33,353 nt of DNA from an uncultured Oscillospiraceae bacterium. GTDB lineage: Bacteria; Bacillota_A; Clostridia; Oscillospirales; Oscillospiraceae. The translations under genes and the position numbers were made by a program. Position 1 is the stretch's first letter; each line of letters opens with the position of its first letter. The notes under the pieces are model-generated. The model worked only from the letters and a program-made list of their open reading frames with translations, made no database searches and was not told the origin of the DNA. This document shows positions 15,400 through 23,345 of the stretch, one piece after another. The stretch spans positions 1 to 33,353 of the forward strand of contig CANRKN010000014.1 in the NCBI GenBank assembly GCA_947631215.1, written 5' to 3'.

Positions 15400-15405
15400 T
15401 ATAAT
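15400..15405 (+). promoter_or_regulatory. -10 element of rlmB, very close to its start codon
   Basis: Consensus TATAAT at 15400-15405. No good -35 is visible at 16-18 bases. The predicted transcription start (about 15412) lies beyond ATG 15410 and just before ATG 15416, which suggests a leaderless or nearly leaderless mRNA starting at 15416. Confidence 0.5.
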
Positions 15406-15409
15406 CTGT

Positions 15410-16153
15410 ATGAATATGTCGGAAGAAAACGTGATAGAGGGAAAAAACGCGGTCATCGAGGCCATCCGCGCCGGCCGGCCTCTGGACAAGGTGTTCCTGG
15501 CCCGGGGAAGCAATGACAAGGCCCTGGCCTTCATCGCCTCCAGCGCGAAGAGCGCCGGCGTGGCGGTGACGGAGTGCGACAGGCGGAAGCTGGACGCCAT
15601 GAGCGCCACCCACGCCCACCAGGGCGTCATCGCCGTGGCCGCCGCCCGGGAGTACTGCACCCTGGAGGATATCCTGGACCACGCGGCAGAGCTTTCTCAG
15701 GACCCCTTCGTGGTGGTGCTGGACGGGGTGGAGGACCCCCGGAACCTGGGGGCCATCATCCGCTGCGCCGAGTGTGCCGGGGCCCATGGTGTCGTGCTCC
15801 CCAAGCACCGCAGCGCCGGGCTCACCGCCGCCGCGGACAAGACCAGCGCCGGCGCCGCCGAGCATATGCTGGTGGCCCGGGTGCCCAATCTCGCCGCCGC
15901 TTTGCAGACCATGAAGAACCGCGGTCTTTGGATATACGGCGCCGAGGCCGGGGGCGGGAGCCCCCTTTGGAAAACGGATATGAAAGGACCGATCTGCCTT
16001 GTGATCGGCTCGGAGGGCGCGGGCATGAGCCGCCTGGTGCGGGAGGCCTGCGATTTCGTCATGGACATCCCCCTGATGGGGCAGGTGAACTCCCTGAACG
16101 CCTCCGCCGCGGCAGCGGTCCTCCTCTATGAGATCGTAAGACAGCGCCAATGA
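15410..16153 (+). CDS. rlmB: 23S rRNA guanosine-2'-O-methyltransferase RlmB-type (SpoU family)
   Basis: 247 residues from ATG 15410; ATG 15416 is a possible true start because of the promoter position. The N-terminal 75 residues are the substrate-binding domain of SpoU enzymes (VIEGKNAVIEAIRAG opening). The SPOUT knot domain shows motif 1 LDGVEDPRNLGAIIRCAE, motif 2 LVIGSEGAGMSRLV and motif 3 IPLMGQVNSLNASAAAAVLLYE; the Asn, Glu and Ser-Leu-Asn residues are the catalytic and SAM-binding set. It 2'-O-methylates a guanosine in 23S rRNA (G2251 in the E. coli RlmB); a tRNA target cannot be excluded from sequence. It overlaps the next gene by 4 bases (ATGA), so the two are co-translated. Confidence 0.93.
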   Translation: MNMSEENVIEGKNAVIEAIRAGRPLDKVFLARGSNDKALAFIASSAKSAGVAVTECDRRKLDAMSATHAHQGVIAVAAAREYCTLEDILDHAAELSQDPFVVVLDGVEDPRNLGAIIRCAECAGAHGVVLPKHRSAGLTAAADKTSAGAAEHMLVARVPNLAAALQTMKNRGLWIYGAEAGGGSPLWKTDMKGPICLVIGSEGAGMSRLVREACDFVMDIPLMGQVNSLNASAAAAVLLYEIVRQRQ

Positions 16154-18414
16154 GTGACCATTATCTGGACAACCTATTGCCGGACTTCGGGGAATACTCC
16201 CTGGACTCCCTGCTGGAGAGCTACCAGAAGCGCCCGGCCCAGACCGGCGAGACCCTGCCCGAGCAGCCCGCCAGGGCGGCGGAGGCCATCGCCCAGCGCT
16301 CCCGGCAGATCGTCATGGAGGCCCTTGGCGAGACCATCAGCCAGCGCAAGACGGCCCGGAAGCCGGATTTCGACAGCGCGGGCCTCAATGACCTTCTGGA
16401 GGACGATATCGACCCCGCCGGGGTGGACGAGCCCGCCGAACCCAAAAAGTCCCGGGTACATATCTCCCCCGAGGGCGTCATCACCGTGGACGTGGACCTG
16501 CCCGGCGAGGCCGGGGAGGCAGCGCCCGTGGAAGAGAGAGCCCCCCAGGCGGAGGATATGCTCCCCGAGGAGGAGGCTCCTGAGGAGGAAGAGGCCCCGC
16601 CGGAGCCGGAGACGCCCCCGAAGGGAAAACGCCCACACCGGCCCGGCCACAGGCCCGAGGAACCCCAGGAAAAGCCCTCTTTTAAAGATAAATTCCTCAC
16701 CCCCCTGGCCCGGTATTTCGCCACCCGCGCCGCCCGGAAGGACCTGCAGCGGGCGGAGTCTGCCAAGTGGCCGGACCCGGACGAATATGAACAGCCGGAG
16801 GAGGTCCCCCCCAAGAAGGCCAATAAATTCTACGTCCAGCAGGTGCAGGCCTTTGGCTTCCGGCTGAAGGTGTGCGTATTTTTGTGCATCGTGCTGGCTT
16901 GGATCAGCCTCGGCCTTCCCATGGCGGGCCTGTTGGGCAAGAGCCTGCAAGCCCAGGCGGGGGTGTCGCTGGTGCTGCTGCTCACCGTGATGGTGGCCGC
17001 TCTGGACATCGTGGCCGCCGGGCTGCGGCAATTATTCGCCCTGCAGCCGGGGATGGAGTCTCTCTCCAGTCTCGCCGCCCTCGTGAGCGCGGTGGACGCG
17101 GGGATGGTATTCTTCGGCTACGGGGAGGCCCTGCCCTTTTGCGCGGTGGGCGCCTTCTCCCTGACCGCCGCCCTCTGGGGCGAAAAGCTCACGTGCCTGG
17201 CCCGTGCCCGGACCATGCGCATGGCGGCCATATCCAAGAACCCCTCCGTGCTGTCGGCGGGTGAAAACAGCCGGGGCGCCGCGTATCTGAGCCGCACGCA
17301 GCGGCCGCTGGACGGGGTGGTCCGCCGGACGGAGTCCACCGACTTCGGCCAGAACGTATACGCCACGGCGTCGCCGGTGCTGATTCTGGCGGCTCTGGCC
17401 CTGGCGGCGCTGGCCTGCCTGCCCGCCCAGGGGGCTTATTTCCTCCATGCCCTGTCGGCGCTCCTGGGCGCGGCGGCGTCCTTTACCGCCTTTCTGAGCT
17501 TCCCCCTGCCCTATTCCATGGTCTCCCGGAAGCTGCAGCCCTCCGGCGCCGCCATCGCGGGCTATGCCGGCTGCGCCGACATCGGGAGGACCCGGCGGGT
17601 GGTGCTCTTCGACGAGGACCTGTTCCCCCCCGGGAACATCAAATTCAGCAGCATCAACATCCTGGAGGGGGCCTTGGTGGACAAGGTCATCTCCTATACC
17701 GCCAGCCTTCTGGCGGCCTCCGGCAGCGGCGTGGCCGGGGTGTTCATGGAGCTCATCGAGCGGCGGAAATATTCCCTGGTCCAGCCGGAGGAATTCCGCA
17801 TCCACGAGGGCGGCGGCCTGTCCGCCCGCATAAACGACGAGCAGGTGCTGGTGGGCTCCGCCGGGTTCATGAACCTGATGGGCATCCGCCTGCCCCAGAA
17901 CATGGTGGTGAAAAACGCCGTGTGCACGGCCCTCAGCGGCGAGCTGGTGGGCGTGTTCACCATGGACTATATCCCCGTGTCCAGCGTCCAGGAGGCCCTG
18001 ATCACCCTGCTCACCGGCCGGACAAGGCCCATCTTCGCCATCCGGGACTTCAACATCACCCCCCTGATGATACGCCAGCTGTTCCGCATGTCCACGGATA
18101 ACTTTAACTTTCCCCCCTTCCGGGATAGGTACCGCATTTTCTCCGGCCCCCATGAGACCGGCGCCATCTGCGCGGTGCTGTCCCGGCCCGGCATGGGCCC
18201 GCTTGTGGACGCGGCGGAGGCCGGGCGGAAGCTCTACACCGCTGCGCGGGCGGGCACGGTCATCTCCCTTTTGGGCTCAGTGCTGGGCATGGTGATACTG
18301 TTCCTGCTCTTTCGGGCGGGCTCCTTCGCCACGGCCACGGCGGGGAACGTGCTGGCCTACATGTTCCTCTGGGCGCTGCCGGTGGCCATCCTGGCCTACG
18401 GCCAGAGCCGCTAG
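16150..18414 (+). CDS. Degenerate P-type-ATPase-like membrane protein (predicted inactive)
   Basis: 754 residues; ATG overlaps the rlmB stop. Residues 1-230 are cytoplasmic, disordered and acidic, with a Glu/Pro run (about 135-155). Then come membrane pairs (about 240-330 and 400-450), a soluble region and two C-terminal membrane segments (about 700-750). The order and several stretches resemble a P1B-type ATPase: GGGLSARINDEQVLVGSAGFM (nucleotide-domain-like, near 560) and GELVGVFTMDYIP (near 598). At the phosphorylation site the DKTGT motif is replaced by VVLFDEDLF (D488), the TGDN/hinge motif by FAIRDFN (near 632), the membrane CPx motif is absent, and no TGE actuator motif is seen. It cannot be a normal pump and may be a pseudoenzyme regulator or scaffold. 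The P-type kinship is my reading by eye. Confidence 0.65.
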   Translation: MSDHYLDNLLPDFGEYSLDSLLESYQKRPAQTGETLPEQPARAAEAIAQRSRQIVMEALGETISQRKTARKPDFDSAGLNDLLEDDIDPAGVDEPAEPKKSRVHISPEGVITVDVDLPGEAGEAAPVEERAPQAEDMLPEEEAPEEEEAPPEPETPPKGKRPHRPGHRPEEPQEKPSFKDKFLTPLARYFATRAARKDLQRAESAKWPDPDEYEQPEEVPPKKANKFYVQQVQAFGFRLKVCVFLCIVLAWISLGLPMAGLLGKSLQAQAGVSLVLLLTVMVAALDIVAAGLRQLFALQPGMESLSSLAALVSAVDAGMVFFGYGEALPFCAVGAFSLTAALWGEKLTCLARARTMRMAAISKNPSVLSAGENSRGAAYLSRTQRPLDGVVRRTESTDFGQNVYATASPVLILAALALAALACLPAQGAYFLHALSALLGAAASFTAFLSFPLPYSMVSRKLQPSGAAIAGYAGCADIGRTRRVVLFDEDLFPPGNIKFSSINILEGALVDKVISYTASLLAASGSGVAGVFMELIERRKYSLVQPEEFRIHEGGGLSARINDEQVLVGSAGFMNLMGIRLPQNMVVKNAVCTALSGELVGVFTMDYIPVSSVQEALITLLTGRTRPIFAIRDFNITPLMIRQLFRMSTDNFNFPPFRDRYRIFSGPHETGAICAVLSRPGMGPLVDAAEAGRKLYTAARAGTVISLLGSVLGMVILFLLFRAGSFATATAGNVLAYMFLWALPVAILAYGQSR

Positions 18415-18436
18415 TGCTAAATACTGAATAAATGTA

Positions 18437-18465
18437 TTGCCAAGGTTTTCCCAATCGTGTATAAT
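18437..18465 (+). promoter_or_regulatory. Promoter of the EF-G-like gene
   Basis: TTGCCA (18437-18442), a 17-base spacer, consensus TATAAT (18460-18465). Predicted start near 18472; an AGGAG ribosome site lies before ATG 18529. Confidence 0.8.
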
Positions 18466-18528
18466 AAATATTTGTGAACGGCTGATTTTACCATTGAAAC
18501 AGTAACTGATATAAGGAGTGCAGCACCT

Positions 18529-20553
18529 ATGGAAATGAAGAACATCCGCAACATCTGCCTGCTGGGCCATGGCGCCAACGGCAAGACCACCTTCGCCGAG
18601 AACATCCTGTCTGTGGCCGGCATGACCGACCGCCAGGGCAAGGTGACCGACGGCAACACCGTCTCCGACTACGACCCCGAGGAGGTCCGCCGCCAGATCA
18701 GCATCTCCGCCGCCACCATGTACGCCAACTGGCAGGGCCACAAGATCAACATCATCGACACCCCGGGCTTCTTCGATTTCGCCGGCGAGGTGTACCAGGC
18801 GCTGCGCGTGGCCGACATCGGCGTCATCTGCGTGGCCGCCAAGGAGGGCGTGAACGTAGGCGCCGAGAAGAGCTGGAAGTACCTGCGGGACGCCGATAAG
18901 CCCCGGGCCTTCTATATCTCCAAGCTGGACGAGGAGCACGCCGACTTCGACAAGACCTTCGACGGCCTGCGCGAGCGCTTCGGCAACTCCGTCTGCGCCA
19001 TGACCGCCCCCATCAAGGAGGGCGAGAAGTATATCGGCATCGTGGATGTGATCACCCGCAAGGCCTACAAGATGGACGGCAAGAAGCGGGTGGAGATCCC
19101 CGTGCCCGACGCCATGAGCGGCCGGCTGGACGAGCTGTATACCGAGCTTGCCGAATCCGCCGCTGAGACCAGCGAGGAGCTGATGGAGAAGTACTTTGAG
19201 ACCATGGAGCTCTCTCCTGAAGAGATCTCCGGCGCCCTGAGCTCCGCCGTGGCCGAGGGCAGCGTCTGCCCGGTCTACTGCGGCGCCGCCGCCACCGGCA
19301 TGGGCACCCAGATATTCCTGGACGCGGTCTGCTCCGTGTTCCCCGCCCCCATGGAGGGCGGCAAGGCCTGCGACCCCAACGGCCCGGCCAAGGCCCTGGT
19401 CTACAAGACCATCTCCGACCAGTTCGGCAAGTTCAGCCTCTTCAAGGTTGTCTCCGGCAAGGTCACCGCCGATATGACCCTCACCAACGCCCGCAGCTCC
19501 TCCCAGGAGAAGCTGGGCCACATCTACTGCATGCAGGGCAAGAAGAACACCGAGGTCACCGAGATCTGCTGCGGCGACATCGGCGCCGTCTCCAAGCTCT
19601 CCGACACCAAGACCGGCGACACCCTCTGCGCCGCCGGCGCGGTGGAGGCCCTGCCCGGCATCACCTTCGACATCCCCTGCTACCAGATGGCCATCGCCCC
19701 CAAGGTAAAGGGCCAGGACGACAAGGTGGCCCAGGGTCTGGCCCGTCTGGCCGAGGAGGACCCCGCCTTCACCGTCACCCTGAACGCCGAGACCCACCAG
19801 CAGGTGGTGGCCGGCGCCGGCGACATGCACATCGACGTGCTGTGCTCCAAGCTGAAGAGCAAGTTCGGCGTGGAGGTGGAGCTGAGCCCCGCCCGCGTGG
19901 CATACCGCGAAAAGATCCGCAAGACTCTGGACACCCACGGCCGCCACAAGAAGCAGACCGGCGGCCACGGCCAGTTCGCCGACGTGAAGATCCGCTTCGA
20001 GCCCCAGGACGAGCAGGAGGACATGATCTTCGCCGAGGAGGTCTTCGGCGGCAGCGTGCCCAAGAACTTCTTCCCCGCCGTGGAAAAGGGCCTGCGGGAG
20101 TGCTGCGTCAAGGGCGTTCTGGCCGGCTATCCCATGGTGTACCTGAAGGCCGTGCTGTACGACGGCGACTTCCACCCCGTGGACTCCTCCGAAATGGCCT
20201 TCAAGACCGCCGCCGGCCTGGCCTACAAGGAGCTGGTGAACGCCAACCCCGTCATCATGGAGCCCATCGGCCTTCTGAAGGTCACCGTGCCCGACGCCAA
20301 CCTGGGCGACATCATGTCGGACATCCCCTCCAAGCGCCGGGGCACCGTGCTGGGCATGAACGCCCACGACGGCATGCAGGTGGTGGAGGCCGAGGTGCCC
20401 ATGGCGGAGATGACCACCTACGCCATCGACCTTCGTTCCATCACCCAGGGCCGCGGCTCCTTCACTCTGGACTTCATCCGCTACGACGAGACGCCCATGA
20501 ACGTCCAGCAGAAGATCATCGAGGACGCCAAGAAGGCCCAGGCCGAGGAGTAA
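18529..20553 (+). CDS. Elongation factor G-like GTPase (EF-G paralogue)
   Basis: 674 residues with the EF-G domain order: GTPase with GHGANGKTT (13-21) and DTPG (77-80), a beta-barrel domain II, and C-terminal domains III-V including GGHGQFADVKIRFEP and the final LPS-like GRGSFTLDF. The G4 motif that is normally NKxD is SKLD (131-134), and the switch I region is ISISAAT rather than RGITI. Both traits mark the EF-G-like paralogue group rather than the translational EF-G, which is normally next to rpsL-rpsG and tufA; none of these is here. Its exact role (a specialised translocation or recycling step) is not established. Base use is as GC-rich and ordered as in a highly expressed gene, and the promoter is strong. 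Confidence 0.88.
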   Translation: MEMKNIRNICLLGHGANGKTTFAENILSVAGMTDRQGKVTDGNTVSDYDPEEVRRQISISAATMYANWQGHKINIIDTPGFFDFAGEVYQALRVADIGVICVAAKEGVNVGAEKSWKYLRDADKPRAFYISKLDEEHADFDKTFDGLRERFGNSVCAMTAPIKEGEKYIGIVDVITRKAYKMDGKKRVEIPVPDAMSGRLDELYTELAESAAETSEELMEKYFETMELSPEEISGALSSAVAEGSVCPVYCGAAATGMGTQIFLDAVCSVFPAPMEGGKACDPNGPAKALVYKTISDQFGKFSLFKVVSGKVTADMTLTNARSSSQEKLGHIYCMQGKKNTEVTEICCGDIGAVSKLSDTKTGDTLCAAGAVEALPGITFDIPCYQMAIAPKVKGQDDKVAQGLARLAEEDPAFTVTLNAETHQQVVAGAGDMHIDVLCSKLKSKFGVEVELSPARVAYREKIRKTLDTHGRHKKQTGGHGQFADVKIRFEPQDEQEDMIFAEEVFGGSVPKNFFPAVEKGLRECCVKGVLAGYPMVYLKAVLYDGDFHPVDSSEMAFKTAAGLAYKELVNANPVIMEPIGLLKVTVPDANLGDIMSDIPSKRRGTVLGMNAHDGMQVVEAEVPMAEMTTYAIDLRSITQGRGSFTLDFIRYDETPMNVQQKIIEDAKKAQAEE

Positions 20554-20601
20554 ACCTCAAATTCAATAGCCAAGGGGAAGCGGACGCTTCCCCTTAGGTT
20601 T
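20551..20601 (+). terminator. Hairpin between the EF-G-like gene and the SGNH cluster (weak terminator)
   Basis: An inner 10-bp stem (20572-20581 with 20586-20595, loop of 4) and a small outer pairing AAACCT/AGGTTT (20552-20557 with 20596-20601). There is only a short TTT after it, so partial readthrough into the SGNH genes is likely; no separate promoter is obvious in the 80-base gap. Confidence 0.55.
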
Positions 20602-20633
20602 GCAAGAAACTGTTTTATTGGAGAGATACGTCC

Positions 20634-21527
20634 ATGGAACCTTCTCCCCGAAAAGAAGCCCCCCGGGTAGTGGTCATCGTGCTGGCCATCCTGGTGCTGT
20701 GCGCGCTGGCGGTGCTGGCGGCCTGCTACTTCCGCTTCTCCCCCGCCCGGCAGACACCGGCGCCGTCGGCCACCCCGGCGGTTACCCAGTCCGCCATATT
20801 CGTCACGCCGGAGCCCACCGCCGTGCCCACCCCGACCCCCACGCCGACACCGACGCCAACGCCTACCCCCTCTCCCACGCCTGAGCCCACACCCATACCG
20901 GTGGCGCTGGGCGAGACGGAGGACGCGGGTCAGGAGTATATCGACAGGATCGTCTTTTTGGGCGACAGCTCCATCTACTGGCTGGCTGGCCACGGCATCC
21001 TGCCCTTCACCCAGGTGTGGACGGATGCGGAGGGCACCATGAGCCTGTTCAACGTGCCCATCGACCCCATCCGGTACTTTGACCCGGCCACGCCGGACAC
21101 GGCGGAGAGCCTGCTCATCCCCGACTGTGCCGCCCGGAGACAGCCGGATATCCTCCTCATCACCTTAGGGCTCAACGGCATCGCCATGCTGGACGAGCAG
21201 CAGTTCAGGAGCTACTACACCGACATGCTCTCCCAGATACAGGCCGCCAGCCCCAACACGAAGATCATCCTCCAGTCCATCCTCCCCGTGATGGACAGCC
21301 GGGTGCCCCGGGGCATCAGCAACGAGAAGATAGATACCGCCAATCAGTGGATATACTCCATAGCGGAGCAGATGGGCGTGCGCTACCTGGACTCCCAGCC
21401 CGCCGTGGAGGACGAGAACGGCCAGCTCCGCTCCGACTACAACGACGACCTGGCCATGGGCATCCACATGAACCCCACGGGCTTTGAGGCCCTGCTTCAG
21501 CACATCCGCACCCACGCCTGGCTGTGA
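20634..21527 (+). CDS. Membrane-anchored SGNH/GDSL hydrolase-like protein, paralogue 1
   Basis: 297 residues from ATG 20634, with GGAGAG upstream. One membrane anchor (about 13-34), then a long Pro/Thr linker (about 40-87, mostly PT repeats), then the SGNH domain outside the cell. The nucleophile block FLGDSS is at 108-112, and the third block ITLGLNG stands where GxND is expected. The last block reads MGIHMNP: His278 is present but the Asp two residues before it, normally D-x-x-H, is Met275. Family role: esterases that remove acyl or acetyl groups from glycans or lipids. This copy may be weak, inactive or use another acid (D271/D272 are near). It is the first of three tandem paralogues, 25 bases from the next. 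Confidence 0.85.
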   Translation: MEPSPRKEAPRVVVIVLAILVLCALAVLAACYFRFSPARQTPAPSATPAVTQSAIFVTPEPTAVPTPTPTPTPTPTPTPSPTPEPTPIPVALGETEDAGQEYIDRIVFLGDSSIYWLAGHGILPFTQVWTDAEGTMSLFNVPIDPIRYFDPATPDTAESLLIPDCAARRQPDILLITLGLNGIAMLDEQQFRSYYTDMLSQIQAASPNTKIILQSILPVMDSRVPRGISNEKIDTANQWIYSIAEQMGVRYLDSQPAVEDENGQLRSDYNDDLAMGIHMNPTGFEALLQHIRTHAWL

Positions 21528-21552
21528 CGACGAGACAAAGGAGAAAGACGAT

Positions 21553-22449
21553 ATGAACAGCCGCTCCCGCGCCGGTTTTTACGTGGTATGGACCCTGGCT
21601 ATATTGGTGTGCCTGGCCCTGTGCGTATTTATTTTAGTATTCTTCTCCGTGGTGAAGGGCTCCGCCCCCGCCGCGGAGGTATCCCCGCCCCCGGCAGATA
21701 TAACGGCCCTGCCCGACAACGGCACTGTGGCGCCTCAGGACGGGACCCAGCCCGCGGATGTGACGGATGTACCCGTAACAGACGTACCCGTCACCGACAC
21801 CCCCGCTCCCACCGACGTCCCCGCGCCCTCCTCCACGGTCCTGGCGGAGACGGCGGACCTGGGCCAGGAGTATCAGGACAAGATCGTGTTCCTGGGCGAC
21901 AGCACCACCTATGGTCTGATGAGCTACGGCGTGCTGCCCAACTACCAGGTCTGGGTACCGGCCAGCGGTACCCTGAGCCTCTTCAACTGGGAGATCGAGA
22001 CCATCGACTACTACGGCCGTGACGGGTCCAACCAGACCCTCTCCATCGCGGACTGCGCCGCCACAGGCCAGCCGGAATACCTGGTCATCACTCTGGGCAT
22101 CAACGGTATCTCCATTCTGGGCGAGGACCAGTTCAAGGACTACTACCGCCGGCTGGTCCAGGCCATCCAGGCCGCCAGCCCCAACACCCGCATCATGTGC
22201 CAGTCCATCTACCCGGTCATCGACTCCATGACCTCCTCGGACATCTCCAACGCCAAGGTGAACGCCGCCAACGGCTGGATACAGGACGTGGCGGAGGAAC
22301 TGGGCGTGCGGTATCTGAACACCCACGACTCTCTGACGGACGGCAATGGGCAGCTCATCAAAGAGCTGAACTCCGGCGACGGCATCCACGTCACCCCCGC
22401 TGGCTACGAGCGCATCCTGGAATACGTCCGCACCCACGGCTATCAGTAA
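21553..22449 (+). CDS. Membrane-anchored SGNH/GDSL hydrolase, paralogue 2
   Basis: 298 residues. ATG 21553 is chosen because of AAGGAG at 21538-21543; the longer frame to 21484 lies inside the previous gene. Membrane anchor at about 10-33, then a linker with repeated TDVPV(T/A)D units (about 68-90), then the catalytic domain: FLGDST near 114, ITLGING as the third block, and GDGIH with Asp276 and His279, so the catalytic Asp-x-x-His pair is complete. Strong similarity to both neighbours in the stretches VWVPASGTLSLFNWEIE, IQAASPNT and CQSIYPVIDSM shows recent tandem duplication. Probable extracellular esterase or deacetylase of cell-wall or secreted glycans; substrate unknown. Confidence 0.88.
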   Translation: MNSRSRAGFYVVWTLAILVCLALCVFILVFFSVVKGSAPAAEVSPPPADITALPDNGTVAPQDGTQPADVTDVPVTDVPVTDTPAPTDVPAPSSTVLAETADLGQEYQDKIVFLGDSTTYGLMSYGVLPNYQVWVPASGTLSLFNWEIETIDYYGRDGSNQTLSIADCAATGQPEYLVITLGINGISILGEDQFKDYYRRLVQAIQAASPNTRIMCQSIYPVIDSMTSSDISNAKVNAANGWIQDVAEELGVRYLNTHDSLTDGNGQLIKELNSGDGIHVTPAGYERILEYVRTHGYQ

Positions 22450-22467
22450 AGGAGCATTCTTTCTATT

Positions 22468-23295
22468 ATGGCTTCCCCCTCTTCCCGCAGCCGCCGGAGG
22501 CGGCCCCCCTATCTGACGGCAGTGCTCTGCCTGGTCACCTGCGCAGCTTTCATCGGCGTCGTCTATTTCCTGGCCGGCGACCGGGGCGGTACCTCCGCCA
22601 CCGCGCCTACACCCACTGTTCCCGCTGCTACAGATGTACCCACGCCTGTGCCCACCCCCACGCCGCCTCCGCCCACCGTGCTGGAGCAGACGGAGGATGC
22701 CGGCCAGGAGTATATCGACAGCCTGTATTTCCTCGGCGACAGCATCACATACCAGCTGGCCAGCAACCATTTTGTCCCCTTTACCCAGGTCTGGGTCCCG
22801 AAAATCGGCACGCTGAGCCTGTTCAGCTGGGCGGTATCCGATATAAACTACTACCCCAAGGATGACCCGGACAACCCCCGGGAGATGTCCATTGCGGATA
22901 CTGCCGCCGCCTGCAAGCCGGAGTATCTGGTCATCACGCTGGGCATCAACGGCGTGGCCGTGCTGGACGAAGAGGATTTCAAGGACTATTACCGGGACCT
23001 GATCAACACCATCCTGGAAAACAGCCCCGATACGAAGATCATCTGCCAGTCCATCTTTCCCGTGGTGGAGAGTCTGACACCGGAGGGCATCACCAACGCC
23101 AACGTGGAAAAGGGAAACCAGTGGATCCTGGACGTGGCAAAGGAGACAGGCACCCGCTACCTCAACACCCACGAGGTGCTGACAGACAGCAGCGGCGGTC
23201 TGATCCACGACTATTCCCCCTGGGACGGCTACCATGTGACTACCGACGCCTACGAGGTGATCCTTCAGTACATCCGGACCCATGCCTATCGGTAA
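22468..23295 (+). CDS. Membrane-anchored SGNH/GDSL hydrolase, paralogue 3
   Basis: 275 residues from ATG 22468; AAGGAG (22449-22453) is somewhat far (about 14 bases). Basic N-terminus SRSRRRR, membrane anchor about 15-36, short Pro/Thr linker (about 45-68), catalytic domain with FLGDSI near 89, ITLGING as the third block and WDGYH (Asp253, His256). The linkers shorten from copy 1 to copy 3. With the two preceding copies it forms one operon closed by the terminator at 23309-23345. The role is the same as paralogue 2, probably on a related substrate. Confidence 0.88.
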   Translation: MASPSSRSRRRRPPYLTAVLCLVTCAAFIGVVYFLAGDRGGTSATAPTPTVPAATDVPTPVPTPTPPPPTVLEQTEDAGQEYIDSLYFLGDSITYQLASNHFVPFTQVWVPKIGTLSLFSWAVSDINYYPKDDPDNPREMSIADTAAACKPEYLVITLGINGVAVLDEEDFKDYYRDLINTILENSPDTKIICQSIFPVVESLTPEGITNANVEKGNQWILDVAKETGTRYLNTHEVLTDSSGGLIHDYSPWDGYHVTTDAYEVILQYIRTHAYR

Positions 23296-23308
23296 AAGTA
23301 TCCGCATG

Positions 23309-23345
23309 ACCCTCCCGGCGCATAACATGGCCGGGAGGGTTTTTT
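23309..23345 (+). terminator. Terminator whose 3' arm holds the ribosome site of the next gene
   Basis: A 10-bp perfect stem (23309-23318 with 23331-23340, 12-base loop) followed by a run of six T (23340-23345). The 3' arm contains GGGAGGG, which stands 6 bases before the ATG at 23346, so the hairpin can both end transcription and hide a ribosome binding site. Confidence 0.85.

Noticed and set aside
12615..15404. A 929-residue plus-strand open frame spanning the propeller and rhomboid-like genes
   Set aside because: It starts in a terminator hairpin and is antisense to two genes with signal segments, ribosome sites and a conserved operon layout.
18277..20367. A 696-residue minus-strand open frame opposite the EF-G-like gene
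   Set aside because: Antisense of a strongly codon-biased GTPase gene; no ribosome site or motif; the sequence is Gly/His/Val-rich.
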